A DNA stretch of 64,000 nucleotides, taken from Firmicutes bacterium UBA1702 (lineage in GTDB: Bacteria; Bacillota; Clostridia; Peptostreptococcales; Anaerovoracaceae). Positions 51,066 through 58,848 of the stretch are shown here, one piece after another. Both the position numbers and the translations under genes were made by a program. Where the stretch lies: NCBI GenBank assembly GCA_002320005.1, contig DCJK01000022.1, forward strand, positions 58,027-122,026, in the 5' to 3' direction. The notes beneath the pieces were generated by a model. The model was not told the origin of the DNA. It was given only the letters and a program-made list of their open reading frames with translations, and did no database searches. How positions within the stretch are numbered: position 1 is the first letter of the stretch; each line of letters opens with the position of its first letter.

Positions 51066-51766
51066 TGATTTATGCATGCATATTGGCCGGCGGAATAGGA
51101 AGCCGCATGGGAAGCGAAAAGCCTAAACAATACATAAATATAGGAGGAAAGCCTATTATTCTCCACACTGCAGAGAAATTCTGTATGTGCAGCGAATTCA
51201 GGCAGATTCTCATCCTGTGTCCGGAGGACTGGATGGAATACACAGAGGGACTTATAAGGAAGCATATCGGAGAAGACAGCAGGATCAGGATACTGCCGGG
51301 AGGAGAAACCCGTAATGATACTATACAAAACGCTATCGCGTACATTGAAAGTATAGGTGAGTTGGATGAAGACACAGTTGTTGTTACTCATGATGCTGTG
51401 CGCCCTTTTGTGACATATAGAATAATAAAAGAAAACATAGAAGCTGCAGCTGAATACGGTGCCTGCGATACGGTAATACCGGCCACAGATACCATAGTTG
51501 AAAGTCAAAGCGGCGATATAATATCCGCCATACCTGACAGAGCCGTACTTTATCAGGGACAGACGCCTCAAAGCTTTAAAGCGATTAAACTGAGAGAACT
51601 TTATCACAGCCTTACTGAAGACGAAAAATCAATTCTGACTGATGCAGCAAAAATTTTTGTAATGAAAAATCTGCCGGTAAAACTTGTGAGAGGTGAAAAT
51701 TCCAACATAAAAATTACATACCCCTACGACCTCACCGTAGCGGAAAGCTTATTGAAAGGTGAGTAA
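51065..51766 (+). CDS. tarI: Ribitol-5-phosphate cytidylyltransferase (TarI) or IspD-like
   Basis: 233-aa CTP-dependent nucleotidyltransferase: LAGGIGSRMGSEKPKQYINIGGKPIILHT, then HDAVRPFVT and QTPQSFKA. TarI and IspD are close relatives; the following gene is TarJ-like, so CDP-ribitol synthesis is favoured over isoprenoid synthesis. GGGAGGT precedes the ATG, which overlaps the previous stop. Confidence 0.82.
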   Translation: MIYACILAGGIGSRMGSEKPKQYINIGGKPIILHTAEKFCMCSEFRQILILCPEDWMEYTEGLIRKHIGEDSRIRILPGGETRNDTIQNAIAYIESIGELDEDTVVVTHDAVRPFVTYRIIKENIEAAAEYGACDTVIPATDTIVESQSGDIISAIPDRAVLYQGQTPQSFKAIKLRELYHSLTEDEKSILTDAAKIFVMKNLPVKLVRGENSNIKITYPYDLTVAESLLKGE

Positions 51767-51767
51767 T

Positions 51768-52793
51768 ATGCTCAATACAGTTTACAGGCTCACAGAGCCC
51801 AGAAAAATTGAAATAGAATTTAATAATATAAAAATGAATGATGATAAGGTTATTGTAAGACCTACCCATCTTTCCATATGTAATGCAGACCAGAGATACT
51901 ACCAAGGCACCAGGGATCCGGAAGTCCTCGCCAAAAAACTTCCTATGGCACTGATTCACGAAGGAATAGGTGTAGTGGTGTATGACGGCAGAGGAAAATT
52001 TAAACCAGGAGATTCTGTGGTAATGATTCCTAACACACCTGTTGAGACAGATCCTTTTATCGCAGAGAATTATCTGCGCTCCAGCAGATTCAGAGCCAGT
52101 GGCTTTGACGGATTCATGCAGGATAATGTGGCCATGGATAGAGATCGGATTGTGCTTTTGCCAGCCGACATGGATAGGGAAGTAGCTGCTTTTACAGAGA
52201 TTATTTCAGTAAGTAATCATGCTGTAGGAAGATTTGAAAGATTTTCCCATGGACGAAAAGAGCATATTGCCATATGGGGAGACGGGAATCTGGCTTTCAT
52301 AACGACCTTGCTTCTCCGCTACAGATACCCTGAGGCTAGACTTTATGTAATGGGATTGAGCCATGACAAGATGATAGATTTCACCTTCGCTGATGAGACC
52401 TATGATGTGAGACACATACCGGAGAATATAGTCATAGACCATGCCTTCGAATGTGTAGGCGGAACCGGTTCACAACGCGCAATAGATCAGATAATTGATT
52501 TTATAAGGCCCGAAGGAACCATAGCCATTCTCGGCGTTTCAGAAAATCCGGTTCCGATAAATACAAGAATGGTACTTGAAAAAGGTCTGAGAATTTTTGG
52601 GAGCAGCCGCTCCGGACGTAAAGATTTTGAAGACACGGTAAAAATCCTTTCAGAACATCCGGAAATGGTGAAACATCTCAAAAATTTAGTCGGAGATGTG
52701 ATAGACGTGAGAAGCGTGCAAGATATGCATACCGCTTTCGAAAAAGACATGGCTAAGGCCGGAGGTAAGACGGTAATGCTCTGGAACGTTTAA
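51768..52793 (+). CDS. tarJ: Ribulose-5-phosphate reductase (TarJ)
   Basis: 341-aa zinc alcohol dehydrogenase-like protein (SICNADQRYYQG with the zinc Cys, PMALIHEGIGVVV, cofactor-binding region IAIWGDGNLAF). It reduces ribulose 5-phosphate to ribitol 5-phosphate, the substrate of TarI next door. I start at ATG 51768, after AAAGGTGA; an upstream in-frame GTG lies within that site. Confidence 0.88.
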   Translation: MLNTVYRLTEPRKIEIEFNNIKMNDDKVIVRPTHLSICNADQRYYQGTRDPEVLAKKLPMALIHEGIGVVVYDGRGKFKPGDSVVMIPNTPVETDPFIAENYLRSSRFRASGFDGFMQDNVAMDRDRIVLLPADMDREVAAFTEIISVSNHAVGRFERFSHGRKEHIAIWGDGNLAFITTLLLRYRYPEARLYVMGLSHDKMIDFTFADETYDVRHIPENIVIDHAFECVGGTGSQRAIDQIIDFIRPEGTIAILGVSENPVPINTRMVLEKGLRIFGSSRSGRKDFEDTVKILSEHPEMVKHLKNLVGDVIDVRSVQDMHTAFEKDMAKAGGKTVMLWNV

Positions 52794-52811
52794 TTTTCAG
52801 GAGAAGATAAG

Positions 52812-54518
52812 ATGTGCAAAGTGTCTGTCATTATACCTGTGTATAATGTGGAAAAGTATATAAGAAATATGCTGCAGTCCGTGCGCAGCCAGAGTTTTAA
52901 AGACTTCGAAGCAGTCATAGTAAACGACGGATCTACTGACAATTCTCGGCAGATTATTGAGGAGTTCTGTCAGTCTGACAGCCGATTTAGGTGCTTTGAT
53001 CAGCCTAACGAAGGAGTGGCGTCCGCAAGAAACAAAGGAATAAAACTGGCAGAGGGAGAATATGTGGTATTTTATGATCCAGACGATTATATACCTCCCG
53101 GAGCTCTGGAATCCATGTATAAGACCGCATCCAGAAATCATGCTGATATGGTGATCGGCGTAATGGTGGAAAAAAGCCTGGGCGAAACTCTTATATATAT
53201 GCACTCTCAGAAATTAGCCAAGCAGAAAAAAATAGATCCACTGGACCAGCATTTTTTTGGCGCCTGGTCTTTGTGCCATAAAATGTTCTCACTTCGCTTT
53301 ATAAGGGAAAACGACTTAAAAATTGAGGATCTTTCCAATGCAGAAGATGGAGTTTTTACCTTCTGCGCTCTCAACTGTGCACGCAACATATGTGGATGCG
53401 ACGCGGTTGCATATAATTATATCAAAAGGCCTTTCTGGCTGGCGCCTTCTGCGACTCAGACCATAAGTTCCAGATATCTTAACGGGCTGCTTGATTCTCA
53501 CGACAGAATTCTGGAGGAGGCGGAGAGGCTGGCAGAGGAAAAACTACCCAGAGAGGAAAGGTCTGGATATCTTGAACCACTGTTTGTGCGTTTTATCGAA
53601 GGAGAAATGGTAAACGGATATTACAGAGGAATATGGAGAGCCAGCGAGGATCTCACCGAAAAAATCGCTGAACGTACAGAAATATACAGAAATCGCATAT
53701 CTGAGGAAAGTTGGAATGGCATACTCAGGCGAAACCGCGATCTGGAATTGGAAAAGGGATTCAGAACCGCTGAAGAAATGGCTTCTGAGCCATTGGTGAC
53801 AATAGTTGTTACAGGTTCTTTCGACAGAAAAAAGATTGATATGCTGCTGGGAAGCATATATAATCAGCTCTTTCCACGCTTTGAGGTGATGATAGATAAG
53901 GAACTTATGACTGCCGTTTCTGACATTTATATAGAAAAACCAAACTTCAGAATAATTGAAGGAGACAAGGCTACAGCTTTAAAAGCGGCAAATGGCAGAT
54001 ACATTATTTTTATGAATGAATTTGCCATGTTTACAAAAAACTCACTTAGAATAATGGCCGGTCGGCTTGAAAACAATCCTGAACTTGCTTTTGTGTCAAT
54101 GATTATGAAGAGGTTTGACGGAGCAGATTACGCGCCTATTCCTGCGCTCAGCGCTGCATATGGATATACAAGACGCAGCAGGAAAACCTTTAGTAAGCTA
54201 TCTGAATGTGACATGTTTCTGTGCAACAAGTTGTTTAGAAAAGCCGCCCTCGAGGGTTTTAAGTTCAGCAGTGACGCCGTCAGTGATATCAGAAAAATAT
54301 ATACCAGCCTGCCCTTTGAAAGACTGCGCAAGGGTACAATGATCACGGATATGCCGGAAGACGAACCGGTGTCCAGAGCTTTGCATACACCGTCTGAAAG
54401 CTCCATAAGATTCGCTTACTTCAAAAATGAAAAAGCTTCCCGGGCGGTGGAAGCACTTAAACGCCATGTCACTCGGGAGGACATGGAAAAAATAAAAAAA
54501 AGGTTGGGAAGAAAATAA
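52812..54518 (+). CDS. Glycosyltransferase family 2 with a second, degenerate GT2 domain
   Basis: 568-aa protein. Residues 1-230 are a canonical GT-A GT2 domain (SVIIPVYNVEKYIRNMLQSVRSQSF; VNDGSTDNS; EYVVFYDPDDYIPP; NAEDGVF). Residues about 340-530 resemble a second GT2 domain (PLVTIVVTGSFDRKKIDMLLGSIYNQLF...YIIFMNEFAMFTKNSL) in which the DxD is missing (MNEFA), so probably non-catalytic. It likely decorates the polymer. GGAG precedes the ATG. Confidence 0.85.
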   Translation: MCKVSVIIPVYNVEKYIRNMLQSVRSQSFKDFEAVIVNDGSTDNSRQIIEEFCQSDSRFRCFDQPNEGVASARNKGIKLAEGEYVVFYDPDDYIPPGALESMYKTASRNHADMVIGVMVEKSLGETLIYMHSQKLAKQKKIDPLDQHFFGAWSLCHKMFSLRFIRENDLKIEDLSNAEDGVFTFCALNCARNICGCDAVAYNYIKRPFWLAPSATQTISSRYLNGLLDSHDRILEEAERLAEEKLPREERSGYLEPLFVRFIEGEMVNGYYRGIWRASEDLTEKIAERTEIYRNRISEESWNGILRRNRDLELEKGFRTAEEMASEPLVTIVVTGSFDRKKIDMLLGSIYNQLFPRFEVMIDKELMTAVSDIYIEKPNFRIIEGDKATALKAANGRYIIFMNEFAMFTKNSLRIMAGRLENNPELAFVSMIMKRFDGADYAPIPALSAAYGYTRRSRKTFSKLSECDMFLCNKLFRKAALEGFKFSSDAVSDIRKIYTSLPFERLRKGTMITDMPEDEPVSRALHTPSESSIRFAYFKNEKASRAVEALKRHVTREDMEKIKKRLGRK

Positions 54519-54521
54519 GCC

Positions 54522-55631
54522 ATGAAGCCTGTTTTGAAGTTTATAACAGCAGTATTGAACATAATATTCTCGTGTTTTAAGTTGCTGCCTGTAAAGAACA
54601 AAATAACTTTTATAAGTCGCCAGTCGGATAGTAAAAGCGAAGACATGATTATGCTGGAAGATGCCCTGCGAGACAGGCTTCCGGATATAAAGATGGTTTT
54701 TTTATGTAAAAAGCTTGAGGGAGGAATATTTCGCAAGATATGCTACTGCTTTCATATGTTGAGGCAGATGTATCATATAGCCACATCTCAGGTTGTTATA
54801 CTTGATTCTTATTGTATAAGTATAAGTGTCCTTAAACAGAGAGAAAGCCTGGTGGTGATTCAGATGTGGCATGCTCTCGGCGCACTGAAAAAGTTCGGGC
54901 TAAGTATAGTAGGTTCAGGAGAAGGAAGAGATAGAACCGTTGCGGAAGCCCTTTCAATGCACCGGAACTATACATGGGTGCTTACAAGCGGCGATGCCTG
55001 TGTGCCTTATTTCGCAGAAGCTTTCGGATATAAGGAAAACCGTGTAAAGGTTATGCCGCTGCCAAGAGTAGACAAGCTGACTGATACCCGGTTGAAAAGT
55101 GACACCCTAAGAAAAATTCATACACGGTACCCTGAGTTTAAAGGCAAGAAGCTGGTTGTCTATGCACCAACCTTCAGGAAGGATAGGGATATTTCTGCCG
55201 AGACTGATCTGCTTGCTTCAAAGCTGGATCCGTCAGCTTATGCCTTTGTACTGAAAAAGCATCCTCTTATGACAACCAGCTGTCATGTCGCTGCGGTGGA
55301 TGATGAGTTTACGACTTTGGAGATGCTTTTTGCGGCAGACTATGTGGTCTGCGATTATTCGGCAGTGGTATTTGAAGCAGCTGTCCTGTGCAAGCCTGTT
55401 TTTTTCTATAACTTTGATTATGATGAATATGGTGAAGCCAGAGACTTTTATATCGATTATATGGCTGAAATGCCCGGGGTTATATCAAAGAGTGCAGATG
55501 AAATCGCAGAGGCTATCGTTAATGAGCGGTACGATATTGGCAGGGTAAAAAAGTTTGCCTCAAAGTATGTGTCCTGCCAGCAAGGATGCAGCCGCCGCAT
55601 TGCGGAATTTGTGGCAGAGATTATAAGATAA
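54522..55631 (+). CDS. CDP-glycerol/CDP-ribitol phosphotransferase family protein (TagB/F type) 2
   Basis: 369-aa relative of the protein at 48610: VVIQMWHALGALKKFGLSIVG (catalytic His), VYAPTFRKDRDIS, YVVCDYSAVVFEAAVLCKPVFFY. It should prime or extend a polyol-phosphate chain. One of the two copies may be the primase and the other the polymerase; sequence does not tell which. Last gene of the unit. Confidence 0.87.
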   Translation: MKPVLKFITAVLNIIFSCFKLLPVKNKITFISRQSDSKSEDMIMLEDALRDRLPDIKMVFLCKKLEGGIFRKICYCFHMLRQMYHIATSQVVILDSYCISISVLKQRESLVVIQMWHALGALKKFGLSIVGSGEGRDRTVAEALSMHRNYTWVLTSGDACVPYFAEAFGYKENRVKVMPLPRVDKLTDTRLKSDTLRKIHTRYPEFKGKKLVVYAPTFRKDRDISAETDLLASKLDPSAYAFVLKKHPLMTTSCHVAAVDDEFTTLEMLFAADYVVCDYSAVVFEAAVLCKPVFFYNFDYDEYGEARDFYIDYMAEMPGVISKSADEIAEAIVNERYDIGRVKKFASKYVSCQQGCSRRIAEFVAEIIR

Positions 55632-55677
55632 ATCAAAATACGTCAATTAGGTAAGTCAGCTGTGTATTGACAAAATC

Positions 55678-55932
55678 GAGACTGTGAAAAAAAGTCTGTA
55701 AATTTAATCAACCGGTCAACAGCCTTCTATGGTAAAATCAAATTATCACAGGAGGCTATTTTTGGTTATTTAGGGGTATAAGCATGGTCTCCTCCGAAAA
55801 GCCGAAGGAACCCTTGGCATTTTTTGAATCGTAGTTTATACTGTCAGCAAGTAAGGCGCTTGTTGAAATGCAAGCGTCAAAACTATCTAATTACCATAGA
55901 AAGCTAATTTACATAAAAACTTTCACAGTCTC
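55678..55932. mobile_element. Short non-autonomous element with terminal inverted repeats (IS256-like ends)
   Basis: GAGACTGTGAAA at 55678 and its complement ending at 55932 bound a 255-bp segment with no open frame. Further inside, AGCCTTCTATGGTAA (55721-55735) and TTACCATAGAAAGCT (55891-55905) extend the inverted repeat. The ends recall IS256-family elements of Firmicutes, by memory. No target duplication is obvious. A MITE or internally deleted IS is likely. Confidence 0.6.
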
Positions 55933-56137
55933 TATGAATCTTTAATATGATATTGCAACTAGGCATGGGTATATCCTTTACTCGTTGAACTCTGCAATAG
56001 TGAACCGTAGATGTTTCCGAGCTACAGGAATGACATTTATGAATTCTTTACTGCATTTTGAATTCAATAACTTTGGCACCGGAAAATTCTTCGACATTAA
56101 TTGTAATGTGGATTTGGTTCATGTTCAATTTTTTTGC
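55933..56137 (-). pseudogene. Fragment of an ISL3-family transposase N-terminus
   Basis: Read on the minus strand, the frame gives (with one TAA) IHITINVEEFSGAKVIEF, then HKCHSCSSETSTVHYCRVQR followed by VKDIPM. This matches the N-terminal zinc-finger region of ISL3 transposases (CPxCGSxTSxVHDYRxQxxKDIP). It ends abruptly at the short inverted-repeat element. The rest of the stretch up to 56235 holds nothing else convincing. Confidence 0.6.
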
Positions 56138-56235
56138 AATAAAAATGTTGAGACGGATGATATTTACCACCTTTATTATAGAGCCAAAAATAAATGACTG
56201 GAACAAAATGTCCCAGCCCTTTACTTGTTATCGGA

Positions 56236-56850
56236 CTATCTTAGACTTGATTCTGCCTCTTCAATGGAATCATAACCATACAGTTTCACCATGGTAAGCT
56301 GGTTCTTTTCTGAAAGTGACAGGTTCGATGCTTTCAGTTCATTGATATATTCAAGGTAGAGCCGAAGAAGCTCAACAGGATAGGTCTCCAGTTCTCCTCT
56401 TGCGTAGGTTTCCATGGAGGTGAAGCCGCTTGCATCGCCATCCGACCTTACAGGTCGTCCTGTATCTGCCAAAAGCGGATACTTTGCTGCAAAGTCCTCC
56501 TCCCAGTCAATGAGAGAGTCCACTATTTCACCTATAAGTCTGTATGTAGAGGCAGGCACAAAAGGAATTTTTCCCTTTATGTACTTGCTATAGTAGTGAG
56601 GATCTGTGTATGCCATCATTCGCGCATATTTTTCAGAGACCAGATTACGGCCGTTATCGCGACACTCTGAAATAAACTGAAAATAACAGCTTATCATATC
56701 CGGTGACCAGTTTTCGTATTGACTGCGTCTCATTATGTAAAATGTCTCCGGGTCGTCCTGACAAGAGGCTCGTCCGCCTATGTTGTCGACTTCCTGAAAC
56801 ATTTCCCATTCTGTTTTTATTATCTCTTCAATTTTTTCGTTTATATTCAT
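56236..56850 (-). CDS. DUF4125 family protein
   Basis: 204-aa soluble, largely helical protein with no recognised catalytic motif. The N-terminus (IEEIIKTEWEMFQEVDNIGGRASCQDDPETFYIMRRSQ) and the following WSPDMISCYF and ARMMAYTDPHYY are typical of DUF4125. AGGAGGT precedes the ATG. It starts 10 bp after the DUF4037 gene in the same transcript. Function unknown. Confidence 0.8.
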   Translation of the reverse strand: MNINEKIEEIIKTEWEMFQEVDNIGGRASCQDDPETFYIMRRSQYENWSPDMISCYFQFISECRDNGRNLVSEKYARMMAYTDPHYYSKYIKGKIPFVPASTYRLIGEIVDSLIDWEEDFAAKYPLLADTGRPVRSDGDASGFTSMETYARGELETYPVELLRLYLEYINELKASNLSLSEKNQLTMVKLYGYDSIEEAESSLR

Positions 56851-56860
56851 TGAATACCTC

Positions 56861-57793
56861 CTATAGACAATCGGCCATGGGATGCATGCTGGCCAGCTGG
56901 GGATCTTGGATCTTAGCCATAAGCTGCGGCACATAATCCTGCATGAAATACCCTGCCGGTTCTGCATACCCATGAGAGATAAGCATGTTTATAAGATTTC
57001 CGCAGATTCCTTCTATTCTCAGAATGCCTTCCGGATTGGGTCCTTTTGATAAGAGTGCAGATAGCTGCTCTTTAATGGTGAGGATGTCTTCATCATGGGA
57101 GAAGCTTTCCAATCCTCTGAATGCCCATTTGTAAAAGGGCATGGGTTTAGAGTTGAGAAGGTAAAGCATGGACATCACAGCCTCTGCGAATCGTGTCATG
57201 GCCAGTGATGCAGCAACTTTATCACCGCGCTTCAGGCATCGCCCGAAATTGTACTGACCCGACTGGGCGATTACGGCACAACGGGCTGCAAGCTTTTTAA
57301 GCAGCACGTCATGCGGATAAAATTTTATATATCCATTGCGGATTCGGGTAAAATCGCCTTTTTTATCTTGGAAGACGCGCCCTCCGGTGACGGCACATAG
57401 ATTTGTTTCAGATATAAGAAACCAGTCCATATTGCTGCCCGGTATATCAGGACAGCCGGTGAAAGAAGAAAAGAAGTCACTTGTCCTCATTACACCCAGT
57501 CTGCTTTCATCTATTATATTACTCCTGCTATATCCCATGTACTCATAAGGCAGAGCTTCATAGGCACTTTGCAGTTCCTTGCCGTATTTTTCATAATCTT
57601 CATCCGAGAGCCAGATACAAAAGCCCGGACCGAAATCATGATCTTCTGAATATTGATCATCAAAGCCCAGGCATCCGGAGCCTTCACCTGCCATTCCGGC
57701 AGCGTAATTCTCAGCCAGCTGAGGAAACCCTTTTTCAATCATTGGCTGGCCGTATTCTCTGAAATACCCTTCAGAAAGTTCAAGGTGCTTCAT
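56861..57793 (-). CDS. DUF4037 nucleotidyltransferase-like protein
   Basis: 310-aa protein. The N-terminal region has a nucleotidyltransferase-like signature, a GSG turn followed by SEDHDFGPGF (two Asp in DxD form, about residues 52-58), and the C-terminal half is all-helical, as in KNTase-type proteins. Substrate unknown. It overlaps the stop of the TPR gene by one base and is followed by DUF4125; the three are a recurring set in Firmicutes from memory. Confidence 0.8.
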   Translation of the reverse strand: MKHLELSEGYFREYGQPMIEKGFPQLAENYAAGMAGEGSGCLGFDDQYSEDHDFGPGFCIWLSDEDYEKYGKELQSAYEALPYEYMGYSRSNIIDESRLGVMRTSDFFSSFTGCPDIPGSNMDWFLISETNLCAVTGGRVFQDKKGDFTRIRNGYIKFYPHDVLLKKLAARCAVIAQSGQYNFGRCLKRGDKVAASLAMTRFAEAVMSMLYLLNSKPMPFYKWAFRGLESFSHDEDILTIKEQLSALLSKGPNPEGILRIEGICGNLINMLISHGYAEPAGYFMQDYVPQLMAKIQDPQLASMHPMADCL

Positions 57794-58608
57794 CAGGAGT
57801 TGCCTCCTTCTTCAATAAGTCGTCTGCACTCTTCTGCGGACCGGCTTACTGCTTTGTAAGCAAGGCTGTCCATCCCGTAATCTCTTTCTGTCAGAGTCAT
57901 TACTTTTCCGAAATATCCAAGGGCATTTTCGTAACTTCCCAGTGCCATTGAGACCTGTCCCAAGGTTTCCAGAGCGGCACTGTAATGCACATCAGAGTCA
58001 CCTGATACGGACTCAAAAATTTCTATAGCCTTGGCCGCATTGGATGCTGCGGCAGCATAATCTTTAAGTTCAAAATGCGCCTGAGCAATATTGGTATATG
58101 TAATTGCGACTTCTGACTCGCTGTCGCTGAGCGTCCCCAGTATGGAAAGAGCTTTGTCAAGGTGTTCAAGCGCCTTCTGAGGGTCATCTGCATCACGGCA
58201 GAGAATGCTCATGTTATTGTGCAGAGTTGCCACTCTGTAGTCTTGACCAAGACCCAGCTCTTCGAAGATGACTGCGGCCTGTTCAAAAAGGTCAAGTGCT
58301 TCCCGGGGTTCTCCCTTTACAGCATAGGTAGTGGCATAATTTACAAGAGTAGTGGCGTGATGTTCGCTTCCCTTAAGGTCAAGAGAATCCAGGGCATCCA
58401 GAGCTTTGCGATAAAGCGGGATACCTGACTCGTAACTGCCGACGGCTCGGTAGTAGCCTCCAAGCTCGTTGCATATCGGAATAACAGATGTGAGGTCATT
58501 TTCTTTTTCGGCCTTCTCCAGACATTCCAGCAGATAAGGTTCAACTTTTTCTGTCTGCTTACTTTCAAAAAGCTCATCTACGTGAGCAAAAACATCATTT
58601 ATATTCAT
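57793..58608 (-). CDS. Tetratricopeptide repeat protein
   Basis: 271-aa protein made almost entirely of TPR helices (GSYESGIPLYRKALDAL; GEPREALDLFEQAAVIFEELG; DPQKALEHLDKALSIL; KDYAAAASNAAKAIEIF; GSYENALGYFGKVMTL), about six repeats from residue 45 on. Likely a protein-binding scaffold or sensor. AAGGAGG precedes the ATG at 58608. First gene of the TPR-DUF4037-DUF4125 unit. Confidence 0.88.
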   Translation of the reverse strand: MNINDVFAHVDELFESKQTEKVEPYLLECLEKAEKENDLTSVIPICNELGGYYRAVGSYESGIPLYRKALDALDSLDLKGSEHHATTLVNYATTYAVKGEPREALDLFEQAAVIFEELGLGQDYRVATLHNNMSILCRDADDPQKALEHLDKALSILGTLSDSESEVAITYTNIAQAHFELKDYAAAASNAAKAIEIFESVSGDSDVHYSAALETLGQVSMALGSYENALGYFGKVMTLTERDYGMDSLAYKAVSRSAEECRRLIEEGGNS

Positions 58609-58754
58609 TTCGGCCTCCTTTTTATTAATTATACCATGGTGAGCAAAATATAAACAGGGGTGATTTAGGCGGCACTGCTTCACTGCCGGACATTCACCAT
58701 CTCGTTCTTGCAGGGGATTTCAGGCACAGGAGATAAAGTTGTCCGCAAAAAAAA

Positions 58755-58784
58755 TTGACATTGAGCCAGGTAGTATTATATACT
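58755..58784 (+). promoter_or_regulatory. Promoter of thrS and short leader
   Basis: TTGACA (58755-58760), 18-bp spacer, TATACT (58779-58784). The leader is only about 60 nt and contains a small hairpin AAAGCG-AG-CGCTTT ahead of the ribosome-binding site; no T-box is present. Confidence 0.7.
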
Positions 58785-58848
58785 TAAATGTTGTAAGCAC
58801 TTATAATGAAAAGCGAGCGCTTTAAGATAAAAGGAAAAGGTGAATCAA

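Noticed and set aside
51065..51766. IspD of the MEP isoprenoid pathway
   Set aside because: Sequence alone allows it, but the adjacent TarJ-like gene and polymer context favour TarI. Kept as an alternative in the feature.
58684..58848. T-box riboswitch before thrS
   Set aside because: No T-box core sequence and too little leader between promoter and start.
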